Of a stretch of 64,000 nt of DNA, positions 1 through 10,442 are shown in pieces; the stretch's first letter is position 1, and each line of letters opens with the position of its first letter. This DNA is from Ephemerocybe angulata. Its lineage: Eukaryota > Basidiomycota > Agaricomycetes > Agaricales > Psathyrellaceae. Location of the stretch: assembly GCA_013368325.1 (NCBI GenBank), contig JAACJK010000219.1, forward strand, positions 1,302,001-1,366,000. Reading direction: 5' to 3'. The notes under the pieces were generated by a model. The model worked only from the letters and a program-made list of their open reading frames with translations, was not told the DNA's origin and did no database searches. Both the position numbers and the translations under genes were made by a program.

Positions 1-26
1 CTTGACCTTCTACCACCACCAGCAAA

Positions 27-2059
27 ATGTCCAACTCTCTGCTCCCAGTCGCCCGAGGGGACTCCTTCAACGCCCGCGTCCGCGGCACCAGCCATATCGA
101 CTTCAAGACCGCCACTACCGGTGTCGCCGCCAAGTCCATGCGCAATGAGATCAGCCGTCTCGTCTCCACCGTCGAGGAACCCAACACGAAGAAGGTATGT
201 TTTGGATCTTGCTTGTCCTAGCCCGATCCCTAATCGTTCCGCAGGCATTCGACACCGAGATGCAGTCGTTCTTCTACCTTTTCACGCGTTATCTCGCCGA
301 ACGGGCCAAGAGCACTGAGCTGTGAGCATCGTCGCGATTATCTGGATGTCGTTTTCTAACGCGTTGGGCAGCGATTGGGATCGCATCAAGTCGCCCGCTG
401 AAGATCAGATCGTGCCCTATGCCGACCTCCCTTCGCCATCGCAGGCCAAGAACCTCAACAAGCTTGCCGTCCTCAAGGTCAATGGTGGTCTCGGAACCTC
501 CATGGGCATGACCGGTGCCAAGAGTGCCCTTGAGGTCAAGAACGACATGACCTTCCTCGACTTGACGGTGCGACAGATCGAGCATCTTAACACCACCAAG
601 CACGTCGATGTCCCCCTCATCTTGATGACTTCCTTCAACACCCACGAAGATACCCTCAGGATCATCAAGAAGTATGCCAACCAGCAATTGCGCATCACGA
701 CCTTCAACCAGTCTCGATACCCCCGAATCTACAAAGAGACCCTTCTCCCCTGCCCTAAACGCGCCGACGATGACAAGAAGCACTGGTACCCTCCTGGTCA
801 CGGTGACTTGTACAATGCTCTCCTCCACTCCGGTGTCCTCGATCAGTTGCTTGCGGAGGGCAAGGAGTACCTTTTCGTCTCCAACTCCGATAACTTGGGC
901 GCCGTGTACGTATTCTATTTCTTTTCCTTGCCATGAGGCCATATCCTGACCGCCTCGTTCTAGGGTTGACGAGAAGATCTTGCAGCACATGATCGACTCG
1001 CAGGCTGAATTCCTTATGGAAGTCACCGACAAGACCAAGGCTGATATTAAGGTTTGTCCTCATGACCCTCGTCTATTGCCGCTGCGTTCTCAATTCGGCT
1101 CGTCCATTCTTTCTGCTCCTTAGGGTGGTACCCTGATCGGTAAGTGGCATCGATGCATGCATCGTTCAGCTGCTTATCGCCGTTTTATTAGATTATGAAG
1201 GATCGATCCGTCTTCTCGAAATCGCCCAGGTTCCCTCAGAACATGTGGAAGACTTCAAGTCGAGTAAGCATCACCCGTTCTATGTTATCTTGAATGATAT
1301 CTCACTAAATTTTCTATACTAGTTCGCAAGTTCAAGATCTTCAACACAAATAACTTGTGGATCAACCTTAAGGGTACGCTTCTTTTGTTTCATTCGCACA
1401 AGTGCTCGAAAAGTGACGCCCAACGTAGCACTCAAGCGTGTGATGGAGACCGAGGGCATGGAGTTGGAGATTATCATCAACCCCAAGGTCAACGATGACG
1501 GTTCGGCTGTCATCCAGCTCGAGACCGCTGCCGGCGCTGCCATCAAGCACTTCAAAAACGCGCACGGTATCAACGTTCCTCGAAGCCGTTTCTTGCCCGT
1601 GAAGAGCTGCTCCGACTTGCTCCTCATCAAGAGCGACATCTACTCTCTCGAGCACGGCCAGCTCGTCATCAACCCCCAGCGCATGTTCGAGACCACTCCT
1701 GTCATCAAGCTGGGCGACCACTTCAAGAAGATCCAGCAGTTCCAGAAACGATTCAAGAAGATTCCCCAGATCGTTGAACTTGATCACTTGACTGTCACTG
1801 GTGATGTGTACTTTGGCCGCAATGTCACTTTGCGGGGAACTGTTATCGGTGTGTTCTATTATTATATGGGATATGCTTCGCTTTTATTGAATGTTATCCT
1901 TTTCCCCAGTCGTCGCCAACGAGGGTCAGCGCATCGATATCCCCGACGGATGCATTCTCGAGAACAGGCTTCTTTCCGGCAACCTCAACATGATCGTAAG
2001 TCATCCCAGCTTTCACGCCTTGACCTTCACTGACCAATCTTGTGTCTTAGGAGCTGTAA
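27..2059 (+). CDS. UGP1: UTP-glucose-1-phosphate uridylyltransferase (UDP-glucose pyrophosphorylase)
   Basis: Makes UDP-glucose from glucose-1-phosphate and UTP in the cytosol, the donor for glycogen, trehalose and cell-wall glucan. About 510 residues can be assembled from roughly ten exons, the normal length for the eukaryotic enzyme. The nucleotide-binding signature [18 protein letters not shown] is intact near residue 110. It is followed by family blocks such as [18 protein letters not shown] and [10 protein letters not shown], and by the C-terminal left-handed beta-helix part ([20 protein letters not shown]). The last intron leaves only Glu-Leu-stop in the terminal exon (stop at 2057-2059). 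The start has a good context (CAAAATGTC) but lies only 26 bp into the window, so the promoter is outside. Its 3' end faces the next gene, which is on the other strand. The family call is essentially certain; small internal exons around 1130-1380 are less exactly placed. Confidence 0.96.
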
Positions 2060-2864
2060 TTTTGTGGTTTGGACTGCCTAGAAGAAATACATGAAATGGA
2101 CTTCACGAATATACTTACCTTTCTTTCTCTCCTCCCATTTAGTAACGACTTACGCACACAAGCTTCATCTTACCCGTCTCTTGAGCTTGACTTGCGCCAT
2201 ACCTTTCCCCTTCTTTCGGAGCCCTTTGCAATACCACTCTGTATTCAAGAGACGGACATGATTAGATAGATGCAGAATTGATTTACGATTGGAAACAAGA
2301 GCACGATGCTTCAATGTGTACAACCCGCGCCGTACTCGATCGGAACCTCCGCATAGGGACGGAGAGTGATGAGCGCTTGCCGTTGGTGATGAGATGATTA
2401 GCGCCCACCATGGGTTAATTGGCGAGCGCCGGTGAGCGCCCAGCGGTGTCTCTTCCCCGCCGACTGCGCTTCGGGCAGGGGTTTATAAATCGCCGGGAAA
2501 TCCTGGGGGAAATGATATCCATATCCACCGCGTCGTGCGCTAACCCCTTCCTTGTAGCTATCAAGATTTGTATTGCGTATGATGAGTACACATTGTATGG
2601 GGGCTATTGGAAGTTCCGGTGTCGTTGGGCATAAAAATAATCGCTACAAGTGCGTTAAGGATGCGATGCGAAAGGCGAGGAGACTATGCGATGCAATGTG
2701 ATGTTGGAGAAAGGGGTTGCGTCAATAACGAAGAGAAGGGATCTGTGCGACCTGGTAAGTAATTAGTAGTGGTATAAGTGTAATCATGGGACAGTTTGGT
2801 CTAGAGAGTGGAGGGTGTGGAACTCTAGCAAGGGGGATTTGGCGAGTGGAATTGAGCATGCTTT
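2060..2864. other. Convergent intergenic region
   Basis: About 800 bp lie between two converging stop codons and should hold both 3' UTRs. A GC-rich patch near 2340-2500 repeats the short word AGCGCC several times. A short open frame at 2419-2634 has no recognisable domain or intron signals. I see no RNA gene or mobile element here. Confidence 0.6.
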
Positions 2865-4847
2865 TTAAGCCTGTTTCTGGAGAGTCTCAGCACTGACGTC
2901 CCCGTGGATCTTCTTGCCGTTGAAGTTGACAAGTTCTTCCTGGACGGTATCTTCGCGGTCGTCGAAGCCATTGCTCTGGCCGTTCTGCTTCTCGGGGTCC
3001 ATCACCTCGGCCGGGGGATCCTGTGGGGGAGCGGGAGTAGCCGATGGGCGGCGCACGAGCCATTGGAAGAGCGACAGGGTGATACATGAGATGGCTATCC
3101 AGGCGAAGAGGATGCCAACAGATGTGCCAACTGTAGGGGTAAAGTAATTAGCATGACTGTCACCTTGTGCTTGAGTAGTGAGAAACAGCGTACCTCGGTT
3201 ACGAGTGCCGAAGACAATGGCTCGGATGGCGCGGGACAGGCTGTAGAACGGCGCCGCGTATCCGTACCGGTAGACGGTTGGGAGCACCTCGATGGGGAAT
3301 ACTGATACGGCGAGATTGGCTGTGAAGCAAAGTTAGTTTTGCTCGAGCAGCTCGTTTGAGCTGGGTTAAAGGAGACTGACAGATGATCCAGAGTAGCATG
3401 AAGAATGGCATGCCCTTTGGGGTGAGAAGTGTGATCATAGCCTCTAGAGCCAGTGCGCTGATAAATTGGCGTGAGTTAGAGGTTAGGAGATGGGCACTTG
3501 ACGGGGGAGAACGTACACCGCGACCATGCCGACGTAATTGACCATCCAGAAGACCAGGAAGCCAGGGCGCCCGAATCTAAAAACCCTCGTTAGCTGCATT
3601 CGAGACAGGGAAGTCTCTGGCCACTCACTTTCTCGTGACATCAATCGAGAAAGCCAGATTGAGGAGGCAGTAGAAAAGCTATGGAGAGTGTCATTAGTGG
3701 CTGTTCAAAGGAAAATGCAGTTAGAAAACAACCCACAGATACGAAGAAATACGAGATCAAGGATGAGGAGAGTCGTAAGATGATCAGATTCTTCGTGGAC
3801 AGCGTCTTGTCGTAACCGGAGGCTTCACGGGCGCCAAATGCGATCATCTGGCATTACGAGAATTAGTTCAATATGCTTACGGGCGACACCGAGGTGGCCG
3901 ACGTACCACTATGAAGAAGCCAAGAATCAGCTGGTAGAGCATGCCCACAAAGGTGGCGGCGGTGGCGACGGGCTGGTCGAAGGGGATAAGGTTGTTGATC
4001 GTGTAGGACACGGGTTGGACGATGGTCTGTGGGGAGGTGCTCAAAATTGAGGCAAGGTTGGGGGAGTTCGCAGCATTCTTTGCAGTTTGTTGGGCATATC
4101 TCTGCGAAATGGCGTCGAGAGCCGCTTGGACCGAAGGCCGGATGATAACGCGGCTGGAAGAACGTTCAATAATCAATGTTGAGGCGTCCGATTCAACGAA
4201 CGTACAAGGCATTTTCACTTCTAGCTTCAACTCCATATCCCGTAATGGCCTGCGTGCCATCATAGGCCGCATTCGGACTCACAAGTGCAGCAGTAAGACG
4301 GGTACTGGATTCCGGGTTGACTAAAATAGTTGACCATTGTCAATGACATACGAAGATGGTTAACTTTGGGATACAGCGTACTGGAGATAGCGACCCAAAC
4401 ATCTTCATGTCGGACAGCATGGGCCAAGTCCTCAACACCACCAGGGAAGTTTGCAGCAGGAACAACAGTCCATTCGACCTTTCCAGGTCCCTGATTGGAA
4501 ACGAGTGCTTGAGAGACGGTCTGACCGATGGCCCCTCCATCGAAGTCCTGTAATAGGGCGGTGAGAACGACTTAATGAGTCACACAGTCGTCATAACACA
4601 CCACGACCCATCCCTTCAGCTTGCGAACAGGGGTCTTGTAGAGCGCGCCCCAGTAAATTGGCAGAATGGCGAAGATCATAATGAGGATCATGAACGTTCC
4701 TCCCATGAAGATCTTGAGGTATATGGAGCGCGCCATGTTCCCTGCTGGAGTCTTTTCGAAGAAAGTACGCGTCCCAGCTAGAGACTTGGCATCCGGGGAA
4801 GGCTTGCTCTGCCTTGAGCGAATGGATGAGGAACGAGTGCTTGACAT
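2865..4847 (-). CDS. SNG1 / DUF3533-type multi-pass membrane protein
   Basis: Looks like the fungal DUF3533 family, whose yeast member SNG1 is linked to nitrosoguanidine resistance and plasma-membrane lipid organisation. That function is known for the family and not shown here. The start at 4847 begins with a Ser-rich tail, followed by a membrane segment near residues 45-65 (GGTFMILIMIFAILPIYWG) and the typical next block with GWVV and DFDGGAIGQTVSQAL. Further hydrophobic segments lie in exons between 4300 and 3100, and the last one (GILFAWIAISCITLSLFQWL) is followed by a charged tail with Pro and Glu. Eight or so short introns interrupt it. The leader just upstream of the ATG is strongly pyrimidine-rich on the coding strand. 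Family membership is likely; the exact exon set in the 3500-4350 part is not. Confidence 0.75.
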
Positions 4848-5790
4848 CGTGTGGAGGAGGAGGGGGAGGAGGGGAGAAGGAACTTGGTGTGAAAGACAGG
4901 TTGACCAGAAAACATTGGTTCCATTTAAGAGTACTTCCTATCGGATGCGTGCCAGCCGAAAGCAGACCCATGCCTGCCCTGTTCGCTCTTTGTTGGCTGA
5001 TGATGGGACCCTGATGGACCTGCGCTCGCGTCAGCATGCTGAGTCTTCTACTTCCAACTTGAACCTATTCCAATATGGATGCCGCGGTTATCACACTCGA
5101 CTTATGTCATAGGAGTTTTAGAGTCAATGTCGTCGGCTTCAAGATACGTGGAAGACTCGGCAATTCGAGGTGGGGATGAGCTGCGCACTGGTATACTGCG
5201 GCCCCAAGTGGTCAAGACCGCGATTAGTACACTTTTTGAAGGATAACATGACCTGATAGCTCGCCAAGACGACTTGAAAGAAGATCGCCATGGAGAGGCG
5301 AACTGAAGAAGGCATGCAATATGCTGCTACAACCGTAACGTTACTCGGACGATCATGGTCGTTGTGCTGGTAGCACTTAAATGTCAGCGCTCAAACAAAA
5401 CATGTTTTTCCAGAAGTCTCACCATCGTCATTGAAGCTGACCTCCTTCAGAAGAAGAGCTATAGTCAGCGGATATAATCTAACCGGAAGAGCACAGCGGG
5501 AAACGCGCGCCGTGGGTCCAAAGCATGCAATATGGCTCTCTGACTCGGAAAACGAATGGGCTGGAATTCATATGCCGCCGGGACCTCCCAGTTGCCTGTA
5601 AAATAGACACACCGACGTCGGACACGCGTTCTCGAGGCATCCTTGGGGTCAAGATGGTGGTTCACCTGGCGGAGTTTAAGAGTGGCGGAAGTCACCGGTC
5701 GGAGCCCGAAATTGGCCAAACCTTAATTTCGACTATCATCAGAAATCTACTGGCTGCCCAACACCACCGCCATCCTCAAGACTCTCCGAC
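4848..5790. promoter_or_regulatory. Divergent promoter region (SNG1-like gene / RPS8)
   Basis: This 940-bp stretch separates two divergent starts and must contain both promoters. The part next to the left gene (about 4853-4880) is a polypurine run on the + strand. No TATA box stands out next to RPS8. Open frames in the region have no domain and no codon pattern like the neighbouring genes. A single ACGCGT near 5620 is not enough to propose cell-cycle control. Confidence 0.5.
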
Positions 5791-6598
5791 ATGGGTGAGT
5801 ATGACCCTGCTCGTCGTCGCCGCCCCGCTCATGAACGTCGCTCCCCCCAGGTATCTCTCGCTCCTCACGGCACAAGCGCTCGGAGACTGGTGCGCAAAGA
5901 GCCCACTACCGCAAGAAGCGAAAGTTCGAGCTCGGTCGCCAGCCCGCTTCCACCAAGCTCGGTGCCAAGCGTGTCCACACCGTCCGTGTCCGTGGCGGTA
6001 ACCTCAAGTACCGTGCTCTCCGTCTCGACACCGGAAACTACGCATGGGGCTCTGAGAACATCACCCGCAAGACGAGGTTGATTGGTGTTGTATGTCCACT
6101 TTATCTTGAAAACAGCCACCCGTACTCCAGGCTAAAGGAATGGATCTAGGCATACAACGCCTCCAACAACGAGCTTGTCCGTACCAACACCCTCGTCAAG
6201 GGCTGCATCATCCAGATCGATGCCACCCCTTTCAGGCAGTGGTATGAGGCCCACTACGCCCAGCCCGTCACGAAAAAGGGCAAGTCCACCATCGAGGCTT
6301 CCGACGAGGCCAAGAAGCTCTCCAACCACGCCCAACGCAAGTTGGAAGAGAAGAAGAAGGATGCCAAGATCGACCCTCTCCTCGAGACTCAGTTCGCCGC
6401 CGGTCGTCTCTACGCCTCCATCTCCAGCCGTCCTGGTCAGTCTGGCCGTGCCGATGGTTACATCCTTGAGGGCAAGGAGCTCGAGGTCAGTAATTTAAGA
6501 GCTCTACCGCCCTGTGAACCCTTCTCATATTATGCGTCGTACAGTTCTACCTCAGGAAGCTCCGCTCGGACAAGAAGAAGCACGCCGCTCACGCTTAA
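5791..6598 (+). CDS. RPS8: 40S ribosomal protein S8 (eS8)
   Basis: Component of the small cytosolic ribosomal subunit. Four exons give 210 residues, the usual eS8 length. Exon 1 is only ATGG (5791-5794). Exon 2 (5851-6089) restores [14 protein letters not shown] and the basic block [20 protein letters not shown]. Exon 3 is 6150-6485, and exon 4 (6545-6598) ends in a lysine-rich stretch and HAAHA. The third intron uses a GTCAGT donor. The minimal first exon means the ATG sits almost directly against an intron, as in many fungal ribosomal protein genes. Sequence identity to eS8 is unmistakable along the whole length. Confidence 0.97.
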
Positions 6599-6823
6599 AA
6601 GTTTCAACCTGTCCTTTCCTGTACCCTTGCAATGCCATCATCCTTTTTCTCTTGTCATTGTCGCCTTGAGCCAGGACCCCGAGCCGAAGGAGGATCGGTA
6701 TCCTCGCAGTGGGAGCCATTCACTTGTCTATGACTACGCCATCCTATGACATGTTATGTTCCACTATTATCCAATGAAAAAATCATATGGCAAGACCTGG
6801 CGATATCTTCCCTGTCTATAATA
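6599..6823. other. RPS8 3' flank
   Basis: 225 bp between the RPS8 stop and the target-site duplication of the adjoining transposon. It probably holds the RPS8 3' UTR and polyadenylation signal; nothing else is recognised. Confidence 0.5.
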
Positions 6824-6830
6824 CATTATT

Positions 6831-6876
6831 CCCAGTGAGAACCCACCTTCGGCCAGGTGCGGTGAGTCTCGTCCCA
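6831..6876 (+). repeat. Left terminal inverted repeat
   Basis: Starts CCCAGTGAGAACCC and continues through CCTTCGGCCAGGTGCGGTGAGT. It matches the reverse complement of 7849-7894 with one mismatch over 37 bp and another few bases further in. Similarity fades after the CTCGTC that follows. Confidence 0.9.
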
Positions 6877-7848
6877 GCTCGGGATTTTCAGCGTCTGATT
6901 TCCTGAGACTGGACGAGCTGGAACGAAACCTGTCGTCAGATTGAGACAGTATTTCTCGTCTCATCTCACAGCATTCTGGCCAATCTCGGCGGTTCGCTAG
7001 ACCGAGATGGACCGAGATTCTTTGACCAATAATTTATTGCATTTTTGGGGGCCCCGGGCTCCTCCTCCTGGCACGGTTTGATAGAAAAATGGGTCTATTT
7101 CAGCGAATTCTAGCTACGGTACAGGAAGGAAGAACTACAGCGGTACATCATTGCCGCATGAGGATGCGGGCTGGCGCAGGTGCAGGGAACGGGGAAAATG
7201 GTGGAGGCGCGAGAACTGAGGACACATTTGTTGGGCGGTGGGTGGAGGCGAGAATTTCGAGCGTGAAGCAAGGTGTAGAAGCGGCTGCCAAAGCTGGACT
7301 GAGGGAATCAGATAAAGTGGAATCACAACAGACGGGGAATGATGAAGGGAGTGTGCGTACCAAGTCCTCCTCCTCCCTTTGCCTGCATGGCCGGGCCTCC
7401 TACGAGTAGCTTGCGAGGTCAGTTGAGAGTATTTACGCCAGAAGCCACCAGCCCCCATGGACTCACCGCCAACGACATTTTCTGATTCGGATGCGAACAC
7501 GCCTTGTCGAATCTGGCCGCTACGTGGGCGGGGACATCTCGTGAAGTCGGTTTGGCGGAGGAGATGGTGGTGGTAAGAAGTGAAGATTGGCGCGGCTTCG
7601 TGAACACGACTTTCGACTGTTTGCAATTGTCTAAGTCAGCGAATACCACGGAAATTACTGCTAATATGATTTGAATATGGTCATATTCACGCAGGATTGA
7701 CACGGGAGTCACCAGAGTACTATAGCAGGTTATGAATAACATTAGTTTTATCTATCTAGTGCCAGAGTAGGGCCATGGTTTGCCGAGATTGAGAAGGAGG
7801 CCGCCGTGAATAACCGTGACTGACCGAAGTCCCATCTCGGGGCCGCGA

Positions 7849-7894
7849 TTTGACGATACTCACCGCACCTGGCCGAAGGCGGGTTCTCACTGGG
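7849..7894 (-). repeat. Right terminal inverted repeat
   Basis: Reverse complement of the left repeat. It ends in GGGTTCTCACTGGG immediately before the second CATTATT copy. Confidence 0.9.
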
Positions 7895-7965
7895 CATTAT
7901 TGTCCATGAAAGCGTAAGATAATACAAAACAGCAAGTAACACGCAAAATAGTGCCATAATATGAA

Positions 7966-10096
7966 TCAACGTCGATTCCTCTTCCTTTTCTTGAGTTCTC
8001 GAACTTCAACTGCCCTTTGACATACTGGACATCTCCCAGAGACGTCAGTTAACCATGGATCCAGACATGTTTGCTGTAAGATAGTTAGTATATAGTTGCA
8101 TCGAAGATACAACCAACTCACATGGAAGACATGGCCACAAGCAAGCAGTCGAAGTGGTTGGGCACCTTCCCCTGCATCTGCTAATTTAAGTTCGTTATCC
8201 GCCTGCGCAGCGTTGGTCAATGTCGGACTTGAATTCGTGCTAGGCCCTCCAGTAGATGTCGGCAATGTCAAATTCAAAGCGGCCGCGGGGTTCGTAGCGT
8301 GCCTATGCTTGCGCTTAGGCTCCTCGAAGTCCATGAGGCAGATCGCACAGATAGCTCGGTTCCCTTCAAGCACGACGAATGGGTAGTCACTCCTCTCGAA
8401 ATGACCTTCCCATGTCTCTTCTTCTTTTTCGGGATCGTCGCTGGGAGGGTTCGCCTGGGCATTTCCATCTGCACTGGCGTCGCCTTCCTTTAGCGTCGCC
8501 TTTCTCCTGAAGAATCGGAAGCGGCGACTGGTCGTCGGCTTCTTGGGTGCAGGCGATGCTGTCGCTGGTAGTTCAGGCGGCGCCGTGGGTGATTTGGGTG
8601 GGTATTCGTGGTTGCGGTCACCTGGAGATGAGGAACCCTTCTCAGGTTCCTCGCTGGCGACTGCGGTATCTCCGTCCTGGACCAAGTCCTTTGTGGGGGG
8701 TGGGGGAATATACATGACCAGGGGTATGCGATCGACGAGCGACCTGGGAAGCTTTCCGATGTCTGGCTTGATCATGTGGGGGTTTTGCGCTGGATGGCGA
8801 CCGATGCAGAAGAGGAAGATATTCCAAAACACCTGGCAGGGAGAAACGTAATGAGGCGGGAGTGCAGGATACATTAGGAAGGGCGGTAGACTTACGAAGA
8901 GAATGGGGGCAAGAACAAGAATTATGAAGCCGAGTAAGAGGACTTCCAAGACCATAACGTACATGATACACAAGATTCCGAAAATGAGCCACCATAGATG
9001 AGGGGAGGTATGTCTGCATGTGTTGAGAGATGTATACTCGAGAATATGCGCGGTCAAAAACCAGCTTAATGTCAGAAGAGAGGAAAGGAGTGTGAGCCTG
9101 AAAAGGTGATAAGCGCCTAAAGCTGTAGATTGAATGACAGACGGTACCTCGAATATAGATGCGTGTATGGGAGAACGGGTGGCGGCGGAGGCTGTTCATT
9201 TGGAGAGGATGGGTTTTCAGGGTCAGGAATGGGGACGGGGATGGGGTTATGGGCGGTAGGCTGGGGGAATTGCAGGGGCACAGTAGGCGTTGGTTGCGTC
9301 GCGTCACCCGTTGTAGGGACATTTGGGCGTAGCTCGCGACTAGAAGAAAATGATAAGTATGTTCGACAGCACTGAGAAAGATAGATCATTCATTACGCAC
9401 GCCATTCTTATCCGTACGAAGTCCCAGTAGGCTAGCCCGGATGCCAGGAAAACTCGGGTGACCCACAGGCAAGCCCAAATCCCTAATGGCCGGTCACAGG
9501 CTTGCCATTCAGAGAGCGAAGGGTCGTGCCGGCTTTTCCACATTTTGCTCGAAAGCGCTGCCATAACAGAAACTACGGCCACCTAATCGTCCGGATTCGG
9601 CAGGTTATCAGTATCATTGCAACAATAGACTTGAGCTCGACGCATAGAAACACACCTGAGAGAACCCCCAGCATAGATTCCAAAGGAGCGACATCTCGGA
9701 CTTCCTGGCTGGCGTGGCCCCGCGGCCGATGCCCATTGACGACATGGTATTCCTCAGCCAGCTTTCCTGCGCTTGCCGAAGCGGTGCAGCTACCTGCGGT
9801 GCATTGCCGTTGTAGGCGCCGCTGGGGGTCTGCGGATTGGAAGAACCACCCCCCTGCGATGGTGCGCCACTCGTAGGTACTCGTAGTTGCGTGTCCCAGT
9901 GGTCCAGGACCGCCATGGAGACTGAGTTGGTGAGATTGGGGCTACGGGTGGGTCCAAGCTCCGGCACTCTGGGCTCCCCATGGCGCTCAGATGCACCCAA
10001 AGTTGCTGCTAGTCCTAGTGGTGAGGTTGAGAGATCGCCATTAGATCGGTGCAGTGGCGTTGGTGCCGAAGGTGACGCGGTATCTTGAACAGACAT
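7966..10096 (-). CDS. Membrane-anchored RING-H2 E3 ubiquitin ligase
   Basis: Predicted to transfer ubiquitin from an E2 at an internal or plasma membrane; the substrate is unknown. From the ATG at 10096 there is a disordered, Ser/Pro-rich stretch of about 145 residues, then about four hydrophobic segments (around RPLGIWACLWVTRVFLASGL, LTLLSSLLTLSWFLTAHILE and the long run ending FWNIFLFCIG), a Pro/Ser linker, and a C-terminal RING-H2. The RING reads CAIC ... ACGHVFH-QTCLDPWL ... RCPVCQ, with a GTGAGT intron splitting H and QTC. An unusually long loop of about 60 residues separates the second and third metal ligands. The tail is basic (KKRKRNRR). Six or so introns interrupt the gene. Its stop is only 64 bp from the transposon's target duplication, so its 3' UTR may run into that element. 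Confidence 0.87.
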
Positions 10097-10442
10097 GTTG
10101 TTGGAGAAGAGATGGTGGGGTATGGGGATTGGGGAGGCGCCTGCTAGTCGTCAGCGGGTGGCTTACTGGTATTTGAAGGAGAGAAAGGCGCCCATAGGAC
10201 GCAGGGTATTATGGTGAAGGGGTGGAACTAGGGACAAATACAAAGCTGTGGGTGACCTGAGAGACCACGGTGGGCAGAGTCAACTGCTTAAGTGGACGCC
10301 GTTGTTGGCCAAGTCCATATTTATCATCGTGCACCGCTTTTATGTCACTCAGCCTCCGTATTAAACGCCTCTCTCAGGCTCACGCAATCATATATACAAT
10401 GCGGTGTGCTATACAGTGGGATATCTCTATGCAATATGTAGG
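10097..10442. promoter_or_regulatory. Upstream region of the RING gene
   Basis: 346 bp between the RING gene start and the stop of the next minus-strand gene. It should hold the RING promoter and the neighbour's 3' UTR. No motif is clear enough to name. Confidence 0.4.

Larger units (their letters stand above)
6824..7901. mobile_element. TIR DNA transposon, non-autonomous, with 7-bp target duplication
   Basis: A 1,064-bp element (6831-7894) is bounded by nearly perfect terminal inverted repeats of about 37-45 bp. The left end begins CCCAGTGAGAACCC and the right end is its reverse complement, with a single A/G difference in the first 37 bp. The direct repeat CATTATT flanks both ends exactly (6824-6830 and 7895-7901), which is what integration by a transposase leaves. 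No open frame inside resembles a transposase, so it should depend on a partner elsewhere. A 7-bp duplication with CCCAGTG ends does not let me assign a superfamily; CAGTG-type ends recall hAT elements, but those usually make 8-bp duplications. It sits between the 3' ends of RPS8 and the RING gene, where it breaks neither. Confidence 0.85.

Noticed and set aside
289..1038. Minus-strand 249-codon frame across UGP1
   Set aside because: It is antisense to conserved UGP1 exons and introns, with no domain of its own.
2100..2120. ATACTTACCT word resembling the 5' end of U1 snRNA
   Set aside because: The match stops after ten bases, and no stem-loops or Sm site of U1 follow. It lies in a presumed 3' UTR.
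5600..5640. Single ACGCGT upstream of RPS8 as a cell-cycle element
   Set aside because: Single copies of the hexamer occur at several places in the window, including inside coding exons; only the triple cluster at ORC1 is notable.
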